Source: Herminiimonas contaminans
GTDB taxonomy: Bacteria > Pseudomonadota > Gammaproteobacteria > Burkholderiales > Burkholderiaceae_D
Assembly: GCF_015645465.1 (NCBI RefSeq)
Contig: NZ_JADOEL010000008.1
Location: 93,638-157,637, forward strand
Length of the DNA stretch: 64,000 nucleotides
Direction: 5' to 3'
In this document: piece by piece, positions 1 through 7,844 of the stretch
How the letters are laid out: each line of letters begins with the position of its first letter
How positions within the stretch are numbered: position 1 is the first letter of the stretch
Program-made: the position numbers and the translations under genes
The notes under the pieces: model-generated
Database searches by the model: none
What the model was told of the DNA's origin: nothing
What the model saw: the letters and a program-made list of their open reading frames with translations, nothing else

Positions 1-1
1 G

Positions 2-259
2 CTGATTCCGCTTGCAGTGACGAGTACCAATGGCATGGTCAAACGACTGGGTGGCAAACGCTGGCAATGGCTGCATCGCCTGATCTACGCGATCGCATTG
101 CTGGGGATATTGCATTACTGGTGGATGAAGGCGGGCAAACACGATTTTGAGCAACCTATTATCTTCGGTTCTATCGTGGGTGTGTTGCTGTTGCTGCGGG
201 TCGTCTGGTGGTGGCAAAAACGTGTCCGGACACCGGTAGTGGTGGGGCGCGCAACATAA
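2..259 (+). CDS. msrQ: MsrQ, haem-binding membrane subunit of MsrPQ (C-terminal part)
   Basis: Reading frame is open from the left window edge, so the N-terminus is outside. The visible 85 residues contain the family's late segment LAVTSTNGMVKRLG, then WQWLHRLIYAIALLGILHYW with the conserved His of the YedZ/MsrQ fold, and a further membrane helix. MsrQ is an inner-membrane b-haem protein that feeds electrons to the periplasmic methionine-sulfoxide reductase MsrP, repairing oxidised envelope proteins. msrP would be expected just upstream, outside the window. The protein ends in a short basic tail and is followed at once by a bidirectional terminator. Confidence 0.88.
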   Translation: MIPLAVTSTNGMVKRLGGKRWQWLHRLIYAIALLGILHYWWMKAGKHDFEQPIIFGSIVGVLLLLRVVWWWQKRVRTPVVVGRAT

Positions 260-260
260 A

Positions 261-287
261 AAAACGGGATGCTTTGCATCCCGTTTT
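261..287. terminator. Bidirectional intrinsic terminator between msrQ and lysA
   Basis: Perfect 12-bp stem AAAACGGGATGC / GCATCCCGTTTT with a TTT loop, flanked by A and T runs. It can end msrQ on the plus strand and lysA on the minus strand, which converge here. Confidence 0.9.
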
Positions 288-298
288 TGTTTATACCT

Positions 299-1582
299 TT
301 AAGGCAGAAGTGATTCCAGTGCAAACAAATCACTGGCAGCTTCGCGCTTACGTATCAGGTGTACCTTGTCACCTTCCACCATGACTTCTGCTGCCCTGCC
401 ACGTGTGTTGTAGTTGGATGACATGGTCATGCCATACGCGCCCGCCGACATGATGGCGAGCAAATCCCCTTCTTCTATCGCCAGTTCACGCGAGCGTGCC
501 AGCCAGTCGCCGGACTCGCAGACCGGGCCAACCACATCGTAGGTCGCTGCAGCAGCAGTGCTTTGCTTTACCGGCAGGACACCGTGCCACGCTTCATACA
601 TGGCCGGACGCATCAGGTCATTCATCGCCGCATCGACGATGGCGAAGTTTTTGGTTTCGCCGTGCTTGATGTATTGGACTTCGGTCAGCAGGATGCCGGC
701 ATTACCGACGATGGAGCGACCTGGTTCAAACAAAACCTTGATCGGTGCGCCGCCGTGTTTTTGTTTGCGCCATGCGTCTATCTTGGCAAACAGACGCGCC
801 AGGTAATCGCCCACTGCGACTGGTTGATCATTGTCGTAGTTGATGCCGATGCCGCCACCGATATCCAGGTGATGCAAATGGATGCCTTCAGCATCCAGCG
901 TGTCTATCAGTTCGATCAGTTTGTCGACGGCTTCCAGCAGCGGAGCGTCGTCCAGCAATTGCGAACCGATATGGCAGTCGATGCCGACGACATCGATGTT
1001 AGGCAAGGCTGCAGCGACACGATAAGTCGTCAGCGTGTCTTCATAGGCGATGCCGAACTTGTTATCTTTCAGGCCGGTCGAGATGTAAGGATGGGTCTTA
1101 GCATCGACGTTCGGATTGACGCGCAGTGAGACCGCAGCTTTTTTGCCCATTTCTGCGGCAACCGCATTCAATCTGTGCAATTCAGGGATCGATTCAACGT
1201 TGAAGCACAGGATGTCGTGCGACAGCGCGAGTTGCATTTCTTCGCGCGATTTGCCGACGCCGGAAAAAATAACTTTGCGCGGTGAGCCACCGGCTGCCAA
1301 TACGCGTAATAATTCGCCACCGGAAACGATATCGAAACCAGAACCCAGTTTGCCGAGCAGGTTTAGTACCGCCAGGTTGGAGTTTGATTTGACGGAATAG
1401 CAAACCAGTGAGGTTTCGTCATTGCGGCCATGCTGTTTGCAGGCGTCAGCGTACGCGGAGAAGTTTTCAACCAGCGCTGCTTTGGAGTAAACGTAAGTCG
1501 GCGAGCCGAATTGTTGGGCGATTTGCGCCAGCGGTGTATTCTCCGCGCAGAGTACACCGTCTTGGTAAGAAAAATGCGACAT
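299..1582 (-). CDS. lysA: Diaminopimelate decarboxylase
   Basis: Catalyses the PLP-dependent last step of lysine synthesis, meso-diaminopimelate to L-lysine, in the cytoplasm. The 427-residue product has the fold-type III PLP motif YSVKSNSN with Lys65 as Schiff-base lysine, HIGSQ at 204-208, the glycine-rich GGGIG near 242, EPGRS at 286-290, and CESGD at 355-359 with the Cys that acts from the partner subunit. The frame stays open upstream to 1717, but Met at 1582 (MSHFSYQDG) matches the usual family start and length, and the upstream residues overlap lptM. It lies 8 bp behind lptM on the same strand, so the two are probably co-transcribed. Confidence 0.95.
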   Translation of the reverse strand: MSHFSYQDGVLCAENTPLAQIAQQFGSPTYVYSKAALVENFSAYADACKQHGRNDETSLVCYSVKSNSNLAVLNLLGKLGSGFDIVSGGELLRVLAAGGSPRKVIFSGVGKSREEMQLALSHDILCFNVESIPELHRLNAVAAEMGKKAAVSLRVNPNVDAKTHPYISTGLKDNKFGIAYEDTLTTYRVAAALPNIDVVGIDCHIGSQLLDDAPLLEAVDKLIELIDTLDAEGIHLHHLDIGGGIGINYDNDQPVAVGDYLARLFAKIDAWRKQKHGGAPIKVLFEPGRSIVGNAGILLTEVQYIKHGETKNFAIVDAAMNDLMRPAMYEAWHGVLPVKQSTAAAATYDVVGPVCESGDWLARSRELAIEEGDLLAIMSAGAYGMTMSSNYNTRGRAAEVMVEGDKVHLIRKREAASDLFALESLLP

Positions 1583-1590
1583 GATGGGTT

Positions 1591-1800
1591 TTACTTGGTC
1601 TCGGATGACGGAGCTACAGGAGCAGGAGTTTGTGTCGGTATGGTCGGCACGGCTTTCTTGTTCTGCCCGGATGGCGGCTTGGTGCCCGGCATGTAGAGCG
1701 GGCCTTTTTGGCCGCAACCGGCGAGCAGGCTGATGCAGGCGATGCCGGCAAGAGTAGGAAGCAACGCGACGAAGCGCGATAAACCAGATTGGGACTTCAC
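1591..1800 (-). CDS. lptM: LptM (YifL-like) small lipoprotein, LPS translocon maturation factor
   Basis: A 69-residue lipoprotein with a hydrophobic signal peptide, a lipobox LLAGC and the family signature CGQKGPLYMP directly after the lipidated Cys, then a Pro/Thr-rich tail. In E. coli LptM helps the outer-membrane translocon LptD/LptE mature by assisting correct disulfide formation. The position just upstream of lysA is conserved in proteobacteria. Start is uncertain: GTG at 1800 gives MKSQSGLSRF, and an in-frame GTG at 1812 adds four residues; neither has a strong ribosome-binding site. cyaY is divergent, so both genes share a short promoter region. Confidence 0.85.
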   Translation of the reverse strand: MKSQSGLSRFVALLPTLAGIACISLLAGCGQKGPLYMPGTKPPSGQNKKAVPTIPTQTPAPVAPSSETK

Positions 1801-1840
1801 GATTAGAATCACTGTTTAACGAAACGTGTTGGAGTGTAGC

Positions 1841-2179
1841 ATGACCGAATCAGAATTCCTGAAGCAAGCAGAAGCAACTTTGGACCAAATTGAAGCCAGC
1901 CTGGAAGATTTGGCTGATACCAGCGAGCTGGACGTGGAATGCACGCGTAGCGGCAATGTGCTGGAGATCGAATTTATCGATAACGGCACAAAAATCATCG
2001 TTAACAGCCAGGCGCCTATGCAGGAGCTCTGGGTAGCGGCCAAATCCGGCGGCTTTCATTTCAAGGCTGCAGGCACACAATGGGTGAATACGCGTGACGG
2101 CGCCGAGTTATTTGCTGCTTTGTCGGAAATGGTCAGCCAGCAGGGTGGCGTGGACGTGGTGTTGCAAGACGCACATTGA
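1841..2179 (+). CDS. cyaY: CyaY, bacterial frataxin
   Basis: The 112-residue protein has the frataxin fold: an acidic first helix (MTESEFLKQAEATLDQIEAS and the following acidic residues), then strands carrying LEIEF and NSQAPMQELWVAAKSGG, the most conserved frataxin segment. CyaY binds iron through the acidic ridge and regulates Fe-S cluster assembly on IscS/IscU. ATG at 1841 is chosen because it gives the usual length of about 110 residues and follows a GGAG-like site; an upstream in-frame start at 1826 adds only MLECS. It is a single gene followed by a strong terminator. Confidence 0.93.
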   Translation: MTESEFLKQAEATLDQIEASLEDLADTSELDVECTRSGNVLEIEFIDNGTKIIVNSQAPMQELWVAAKSGGFHFKAAGTQWVNTRDGAELFAALSEMVSQQGGVDVVLQDAH

Positions 2180-2190
2180 TTACAGATGTA

Positions 2191-2227
2191 AAAAAGCGGG
2201 ATGCCTGATGAGGGCATCCCGCTTTTT
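2191..2227. terminator. Bidirectional terminator between cyaY and mrcA
   Basis: 15-bp stem AAAAAGCGGGATGCC / GGCATCCCGCTTTTT with a 7-nt loop and T run on both strands. It serves the convergent genes cyaY and mrcA. Confidence 0.9.
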
Positions 2228-2238
2228 TATTGTCAAAA

Positions 2239-4593
2239 TTAGAACAGTTCGTTCTTCACTTCATCTTTGGTCGGTGCGTTGGACGGGCTGCTTGCCTCGC
2301 CCGCATCCAGGTTACGTACCCCTAATCCCGGTGGGCTTTCCGCGTAATAGTATTCGCCATTGACCGTTACTATGCCTTCCGGCACGGTGCGCTCAACCAT
2401 AGGCACATCCTTGAGCGCCTTCTGCATGTAGTTGATCCAGATCGGTAACGCGAGGCCGCCACCGGTTTCGCGATTACCCAGGTTTTTCGGCTGGTCAAAA
2501 CCTATCCAAGCCACGCCGACGATATTCGGCTGATAGCCCGCGAACCAGGCATCAAAGGAGTCATTGGTGGTACCGGTTTTGCCTGCCAGGTCGGTGCGCT
2601 TGAGTGCCATCGCCTTGACTGCGGTGCCGGAGGTGACGACGCCCTTGAGCATGCTGTCCATCAGGAAAGCATTGCGTGGATCGATGACGCGATTGTTTTC
2701 GTCGCCAGCGCGCTCGGGTTTGACTTCAGACAATGTCTTGCCATTGGCGTCGGAGATCTTGGAGATCATGTACGGGCTGACCTTGTAGCCACCATTGGCG
2801 AACACAGCATAGGCTGCTGCCATTTGCAGTGGCGTGACATTGCCAGCGCCCAGCGCCAGTGTCAGATACGGCGGGTTCTTGTCGGCATCAAAGCCGAAAC
2901 GCGTGATGTATTCCTGGCCGTATTTCGCGCCGATTTTGTGCAGGATACGGATCGAAATCATATTTTTCGACTTGGCCAGACCTTTGCGCATGGTCATAGG
3001 GCCATCGTATTTGCCATCGTAGTTCTTCGGTTCCCATGGCTGTCCGCCAGTCTGGCCGGCATCGAAGCTGATAGGCGCATCATTGATGATGGTCGCAGGC
3101 GACAAGCCTTTTTCCAGCGAGGCGGAATAGATAAAGGGCTTGAACGAAGAGCCAGGTTGACGCCAGGCTTGCGTGACGTGGTTGAATTTGTTGCGGTTAA
3201 AGTCGAAACCGCCGACCAGTGCGCGGATCGCGCCGTCATCGGTATTGGCGGCAACGAAAGCTGACTGTACTTCTGGCATCTGGATGATGCTCCAGGTCTT
3301 GCCTTCCTGCATGACGCGGATCACTGCGCCGCGTTTGACGCGTTTGTTCGGCGCAGCTTTTTCGCTCAGCAGGTTGGCGGCAAAGGTCAGGCCTGCACCT
3401 TCAATCTGGATCTCTTCGCCGGATACCAGTACTGCACGTACCAGTTTCGGTGTGGCTTCCAGCACGACTGCAGCGACCAGATCGTCACTATCAGGATGGT
3501 TGGCCAGTTCGACTTCGATGGCGGCTTCTGCTTCTTCTTTATTGTTCGGGATTTCGATAAAGCTTTCCGGGCCGCGATAGCCATGGCGCTTTTCATAATC
3601 CATGACGCCACGACGGACCGCAAGGTAAGCAGCGTCCTGGTCAGCCTTGGTGATGGTGGTGAAGACATTCAGGCCGCGGGTATAGGTTTCTTCCTTGAAT
3701 TGTTCGTACACCAGTTGGCGCGTCATCTCCGCTACGTATTCAGCATGTACGCCGAACTCGCTGCTATTTGTCTTGATCTTGAGCTCTTCATCCTTGGCCT
3801 GCATGTATTCCGGTTCGCTGATATAGCCCAGCTGGTACATGCGCTGCAAAATGTATTGCTGACGCGCCTTGGCACGTTTCGGATTGACGACCGGATTGTA
3901 GGCGGAAGGTGCTTTGGGCAGACCGGCCAGCATCGCCGCTTCAGCGATAGTGATCTGCTGCAATTTCTTGCCGTAATAAATCTGGGCGGCGGACGAGAAG
4001 CCGTAGGCGCGCTGACCCAGATAGATTTGATTCATATAGACCTCGAGGATCTGATCCTTGGTCAGGTTTTTCTCGATTTTCCATGCCAGCAATACTTCGT
4101 AAATCTTGCGTTTCAGCGTTTGTTCGCTGGACAGGAAGAAGTTGCGGGCTACCTGCTGCGTAATGGTGGACGCGCCCTGACGTGCACCGCCACTCAGGTT
4201 GTGCACGGCTGCGCGCACGATGCCGACATAGTCCACACCACCGTGTTCAAAGAAACGGTCATCTTCGATCGCCAGCACGGCTTTCTTCATGATGTCCGGA
4301 ATTTCCCGGATGTGGACCAAGTTCCGTCTTTCTTCGCCAAATTCGCCAATTAAGACGTTATCTGCAGAGAAAATGCGTAGCGGTATCTTGGGGCGATAGT
4401 CGGTCAGTGAATCCAGCGCTGGCAGGTTCGGATAGGCCATGGCCAAGGCGAATACCAATATCAATGCGCCTATCACACCCAGGCCGGTAATCAGGCCGAT
4501 GACTCCGAGAGTGAGTCGGAGTGCCAGATTCGGTGCGCGTTTTTTAGGTGATTTTGATTCGGAGCTATCGGACGATGATTGTTTGGAAGCCAT
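2239..4593 (-). CDS. mrcA: Penicillin-binding protein 1A (bifunctional murein synthase)
   Basis: Class A PBP of 784 residues, close to the family norm. A Lys/Arg-rich cytoplasmic tail precedes one membrane helix (about 27-53). The GT51 glycosyltransferase domain carries EDDRFFEHGG with catalytic Glu110 and GASTITQQ at 140-147. The transpeptidase domain has S482-S-F-K485 (active Ser and Lys), SKN at 542-544 and KTGTT at 672-676. It polymerises lipid II and crosslinks peptides in the periplasm. The product ends in an acidic tail typical of PBP1A. Divergent from pilM across a 334-bp spacer; the mrcA/pilM adjacency is also common in gammaproteobacteria. Confidence 0.96.
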   Translation of the reverse strand: MASKQSSSDSSESKSPKKRAPNLALRLTLGVIGLITGLGVIGALILVFALAMAYPNLPALDSLTDYRPKIPLRIFSADNVLIGEFGEERRNLVHIREIPDIMKKAVLAIEDDRFFEHGGVDYVGIVRAAVHNLSGGARQGASTITQQVARNFFLSSEQTLKRKIYEVLLAWKIEKNLTKDQILEVYMNQIYLGQRAYGFSSAAQIYYGKKLQQITIAEAAMLAGLPKAPSAYNPVVNPKRAKARQQYILQRMYQLGYISEPEYMQAKDEELKIKTNSSEFGVHAEYVAEMTRQLVYEQFKEETYTRGLNVFTTITKADQDAAYLAVRRGVMDYEKRHGYRGPESFIEIPNNKEEAEAAIEVELANHPDSDDLVAAVVLEATPKLVRAVLVSGEEIQIEGAGLTFAANLLSEKAAPNKRVKRGAVIRVMQEGKTWSIIQMPEVQSAFVAANTDDGAIRALVGGFDFNRNKFNHVTQAWRQPGSSFKPFIYSASLEKGLSPATIINDAPISFDAGQTGGQPWEPKNYDGKYDGPMTMRKGLAKSKNMISIRILHKIGAKYGQEYITRFGFDADKNPPYLTLALGAGNVTPLQMAAAYAVFANGGYKVSPYMISKISDANGKTLSEVKPERAGDENNRVIDPRNAFLMDSMLKGVVTSGTAVKAMALKRTDLAGKTGTTNDSFDAWFAGYQPNIVGVAWIGFDQPKNLGNRETGGGLALPIWINYMQKALKDVPMVERTVPEGIVTVNGEYYYAESPPGLGVRNLDAGEASSPSNAPTKDEVKNELF

Positions 4594-4927
4594 GCAGGGA
4601 GGAAAAGTGAGGGGTCGATATTCGAGCCATTATAGCTGGCTGCCGCCTGGGGGCGTGATTGTTACTAATAAATCCAGCTAATTGCAACATCGGTTTTTCC
4701 GCGTGGATTTTTGGCAACGGATTTGCAAATTACTTTGTGGAAAGTGCTTTACACTTTTCAAGGCTTGTTGCTACGATTTAATGTAACGTTTTACCAATGT
4801 GCTCTAAATATAAGTTTTTAAACGATTTTTATCGAAAAATCATTACTTTTTCATTCCGGTCGAGTTTTTGACAAGCTAAACGGCATGGCGTTCATATACT
4901 AAACAACGTTTCTGGGGAGAACTGCCC
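4594..4927. other. 334-bp spacer between divergent mrcA and pilM; promoters, no gene seen
   Basis: A/T-richer than the flanks, with no convincing reading frame. It holds a sigma-54-type element at 4712-4727, a sigma-70-like pair TTTACA (4748-4753) and TACGAT (4772-4777) with an 18-nt spacer, and a TTGACA at 4868 with TATACT-like sequence near 4895 (spacing too long for a clean match). All point towards pilM. GGGGAGA at about 4914-4920 is the ribosome-binding site for the TTG start of pilM. Confidence 0.6.
4712..4727 (+). promoter_or_regulatory. Candidate sigma-54 promoter upstream of pilM
   Basis: TGGCAACGGATTTGCA has GG and GC exactly 10 nt apart, as in the -24/-12 consensus TGGCAYG-N4-TTGCW; mismatches are limited to the weakly conserved C and G after TGGCA. 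Predicted start near 4739 would leave a leader of about 190 nt before pilM. The match is seen; activity is inferred. Confidence 0.45.
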
Positions 4928-6010
4928 TTGGCTTTAGATTTAGGCTCATTATTCGGCAAGAAAAATCCGCCATTGATAGGTTTGGATATTAGTAGTTCCG
5001 GGGTGAAACTCGTTGAATTGTCTGAGGTTGGGAAAAACGAGCTGCGTTTGGAGTGTTTCGCCTCAGAACCATTACCGCGAGGTGCGGTGGTGGACGGTAA
5101 TATCGAAAATATCGATCAGGTATCGGATGCCGTGCTGCGCGTGTGGAAAAAGAGTGGCACCCGCGCCAAGGTAGCTGCCATGGGCATGCCGCCCGCTTCA
5201 GTTATTACCAAAAAGATCATACTTCCTAGCAATTTATCGGAAGAAGGCCTGGAATTGCAGGTTGAAACCGAAGCCAGCCAGTACATTCCGTTTGCGCTGG
5301 ATGAAGTGCGTCTGGACTTTGATGTGATCGGTCTGGTTGAGAATTCGCCGGATGACGTCGAAGTCATGCTTGCTGCGACCCGCAAGGAAAAAGTCGAAGA
5401 CAGGGTGGCCGTGGCCGAGGCCGCGGGTCTCAAGCCGACCATCATGGATATCGAATCTTATGCGGCGCGCGCCGCAATCTCCCGCCTGACCGAGCAGATG
5501 CCGAATCGCGCCAAGGGGCAGATCCTGGCTTTGTTCCAGATTGGTTCACAAGTCATGCATGTCTCCATGCTGCTGGATGACCAATTGATCTACGAACGTG
5601 AGCAACCGTTTGGCGGCCATCAATTGACGCAAGAGATAGTGCGTACCTACGGCTTGTCGTACGAAGAGGCCGAGGTTAAAAAGCGCAACAATGATTTGCC
5701 GGATGGATATCAGACTGAAATCCTCGAGCCTTTCCTTGAAACTGCAGCGCAGGAAGTAACGCGCGCGATTCAATTCTTCTTTACCTCCACCCCTTATACC
5801 CGTGTCGACCAGTTATTCCTGGCCGGTGGCTGCGCCATTATCCCGGGCATGGTGGAAACCGTTGCGAATCGCACCAAGTTATCGGCGTCTGTGGTCAGCC
5901 CATTCAAAGGCATGCAACTGAGTCCGAACGTGCGCGAGAAACAATTGCGTATCGAAGCGCCCGCGTATCTGGTGGCCTGTGGTCTGGCGATGCGGAGGTT
6001 TGACCGATGA
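4928..6010 (+). CDS. pilM: PilM, actin-like cytoplasmic protein of the type IV pilus
   Basis: The 360-residue protein has the FtsA/actin-like ATPase fold: IGLDISSSGVKLVEL near residue 17 (phosphate 1 loop), the phosphate 2 region near the middle, and LAGGCAIIPGM late in the chain. PilM binds ATP and the N-terminal INLLP tail of PilN, linking the inner-membrane alignment complex to the cytoplasmic motor. The start is TTG at 4928, chosen because GGGGAGA lies 7 nt before it and the product aligns with the family from ALDLGSLF on. First gene of the tightly packed pilMNOPQ operon; its stop overlaps the pilN start as ATGA. Confidence 0.96.
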   Translation: MALDLGSLFGKKNPPLIGLDISSSGVKLVELSEVGKNELRLECFASEPLPRGAVVDGNIENIDQVSDAVLRVWKKSGTRAKVAAMGMPPASVITKKIILPSNLSEEGLELQVETEASQYIPFALDEVRLDFDVIGLVENSPDDVEVMLAATRKEKVEDRVAVAEAAGLKPTIMDIESYAARAAISRLTEQMPNRAKGQILALFQIGSQVMHVSMLLDDQLIYEREQPFGGHQLTQEIVRTYGLSYEEAEVKKRNNDLPDGYQTEILEPFLETAAQEVTRAIQFFFTSTPYTRVDQLFLAGGCAIIPGMVETVANRTKLSASVVSPFKGMQLSPNVREKQLRIEAPAYLVACGLAMRRFDR

Positions 6011-6618
6011 TCCGCATTAATTTATTGCCGCATCGTGAAGAGCGGCGCAAACAGAAGCAAAAAGATTTCGTTGCGTTGATGTTGTTGAGCGGGATTTTTG
6101 GTGCCCTGATCGTGATCGCGGTCGGCGCTTATTTTTCTTCGCAACTGTCGGAACAGCAAGCCCGCAATTCTTTCATCAAGGCAGAGAATACAAGACTAGA
6201 TGGCGAGATCAAGGAAGTGGCCAATCTGAAGCAGGAAATCGAAGCACTGAAGGCGCGTCAGCAGGCGGTAGAAGATTTGCAAAGTGATCGCAACCAACCG
6301 GTTTACCTGATGGATGAGTTGGCGCAACAAGTGCCGGAAGGTGTCTACCTGAAGTCCTTTAAACAGGATGGCCAGCGTGTACTCCTGAATGGTTATGCAC
6401 AATCGAACGAGCGGGTGTCGGAGTTGTTGCGCAACCTGGGTAACAACTCGCCGTGGCTGGAGCGTCCGGACTTGATAGAAATCCGCTCCACCGGCATAGG
6501 CTCGGGCAAGGATGCGAAGAAAGTATTTGAATTCACCATCAATGCCGGTATCAAGCGTCCACGTGACCAGGATCCCGCCGCTGTGGCCGCGCCAGTCGCT
6601 GCTGCACGGAAACCTTGA
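6007..6618 (+). CDS. pilN: PilN, type IV pilus inner-membrane alignment protein
   Basis: 203 residues: N-terminal INLLPHREER motif (residues 3-12) that docks into PilM, one membrane helix at about 22-44, a coiled coil (45-95) and a periplasmic ferredoxin-like domain with EGVYLKSFKQDGQ. An Ala/Pro tail follows. It forms heterodimers with PilO and helps align the inner-membrane motor with the PilQ secretin. Four-base ATGA overlap with pilM implies coupled translation. Confidence 0.95.
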   Translation: MIRINLLPHREERRKQKQKDFVALMLLSGIFGALIVIAVGAYFSSQLSEQQARNSFIKAENTRLDGEIKEVANLKQEIEALKARQQAVEDLQSDRNQPVYLMDELAQQVPEGVYLKSFKQDGQRVLLNGYAQSNERVSELLRNLGNNSPWLERPDLIEIRSTGIGSGKDAKKVFEFTINAGIKRPRDQDPAAVAAPVAAARKP

Positions 6619-6633
6619 TATGAGACAGGCACC

Positions 6634-7293
6634 ATGGCAGATCTGAAAAATATTGGGGAATCGATCAGTGCACAGTTCCGTGACCTGAATGGCTTGCATC
6701 CTGGCCAGTGGCCGGTTGTGCCGCGCATGTTGTGCGCAGCTGGCGTGATGGTGGCGGTGCTCGGAGTGGGCTGGTATCTGTACTGGAGTGATCAGCTTGA
6801 TGAGCTGGATCGCGCAGTGGCCGAAGAGGTGACGCTGAAGGATGCGTACAAGTCCAAGGTGCAGCAAGCTATCAATCTGGTCGGTTTGCGCAAGCAAAAA
6901 GAACAGGTAAACGAATACGTCTCTACGCTGGAAAAACAATTGCCGAGCAAGGCCGAGATGGATGCTTTGTTATCGGACATTAACCAGGCGGGTTTGGGAC
7001 GCGGCCTCGCTTTCGAATTATTCAAGCCTGGACAAGTCGTGGTGCGTGATTACTACGCCGAGTTGCCGATTGTGATCAAGGTAACGGGCAGCTATCACGA
7101 CGTCGGAGCCTTCTCCAGTGATATCGCGAATCTGCCGCGGATTGTGACGCTGAATAATATGAATCTGGTGGTAGCCAAGGGAAATACCCTGACCCTGGAT
7201 GCGGTGGCCAAAACTTTCCGCTATCTGGATGATGAAGAAGTCGCGGCACAACGCAAAGCGGCGGCGGGCAATAAAAAAGGTGGCAAAAAATGA
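6634..7293 (+). CDS. pilO: PilO, type IV pilus inner-membrane alignment protein
   Basis: 219 residues. The N-terminal cytoplasmic segment contains FRDLNGLHPGQWP, a hallmark of beta/gamma PilO, then a membrane helix at about 31-50, a coiled coil up to about 105, and a periplasmic domain with the pattern LPIVIKVTGSYHDVGAF. It pairs with PilN. The last residues are basic (KKGGKK), and the gene overlaps pilP by 4 bases. Confidence 0.95.
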   Translation: MADLKNIGESISAQFRDLNGLHPGQWPVVPRMLCAAGVMVAVLGVGWYLYWSDQLDELDRAVAEEVTLKDAYKSKVQQAINLVGLRKQKEQVNEYVSTLEKQLPSKAEMDALLSDINQAGLGRGLAFELFKPGQVVVRDYYAELPIVIKVTGSYHDVGAFSSDIANLPRIVTLNNMNLVVAKGNTLTLDAVAKTFRYLDDEEVAAQRKAAAGNKKGGKK

Positions 7294-7844
7294 TGATGCG
7301 CATCTCCGCCCGTATTCCCCGTATTAAAACTGCAGCGCTGGTTCTGCTGGCAGCAAGCTTGTCTGGCTGCGGCGATAGCGGCACCGCAGATGTCAGCCAG
7401 TGGATGAAGGAAGTGCGTCAACAGACGCGCGTATCCATCAAACCTTTATCCGAACCGAAAAAATTTACTCCGTTCAGCTACGACGCGAAGAATCGCGAAG
7501 ACCCCTACAGCCCGAACAAATTAGCGATGGCCTTGGCCAAGGCACGCAAGGATGGCGGCACCATACGCCCGGATTTGGATAGGCGCCGTGAAGCACTGGA
7601 GAGTTTTCCGCTGGACACCGTAGTCATGGTCGGCACACTGACCAAGCCCGGTTTGACGTATGCCTTGCTGCAAGTCGACAAGTCGATTTACCAGGTTAAG
7701 GTGGGGAATTATGTCGGGCAAAACCTCGGCATGGTGACCAAAATTACTGAAAGCGATGTGTCGTTGAAGGAAGTAGTTCAGGATGCGGCCGGTGACTGGG
7801 TCGAGCGTGAGGCCAAGCTGGAGTTGCAGGAGTCGCAAAAATGA
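7290..7844 (+). CDS. pilP: PilP, pilus lipoprotein linking PilNO to PilQ
   Basis: 184-residue lipoprotein: positively charged start, hydrophobic segment and lipobox ending SLSGC, followed by a disordered linker with KFTPFSYDAKNREDPY, the conserved segment that binds PilN/PilO, and a C-terminal beta domain (VMVGTLTKPGLTYALLQVDK) that contacts the N0 domain of PilQ. Two adjacent ATGs (7290, 7293) are possible starts; the first gives the ATGA overlap with pilO. Confidence 0.95.
   Translation: MMMRISARIPRIKTAALVLLAASLSGCGDSGTADVSQWMKEVRQQTRVSIKPLSEPKKFTPFSYDAKNREDPYSPNKLAMALAKARKDGGTIRPDLDRRREALESFPLDTVVMVGTLTKPGLTYALLQVDKSIYQVKVGNYVGQNLGMVTKITESDVSLKEVVQDAAGDWVEREAKLELQESQK

Noticed and set aside
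3496..4353. Plus-strand frame of 285 codons opposite mrcA
   Set aside because: Lies wholly within the PBP1A glycosyltransferase and linker coding region; no family features.
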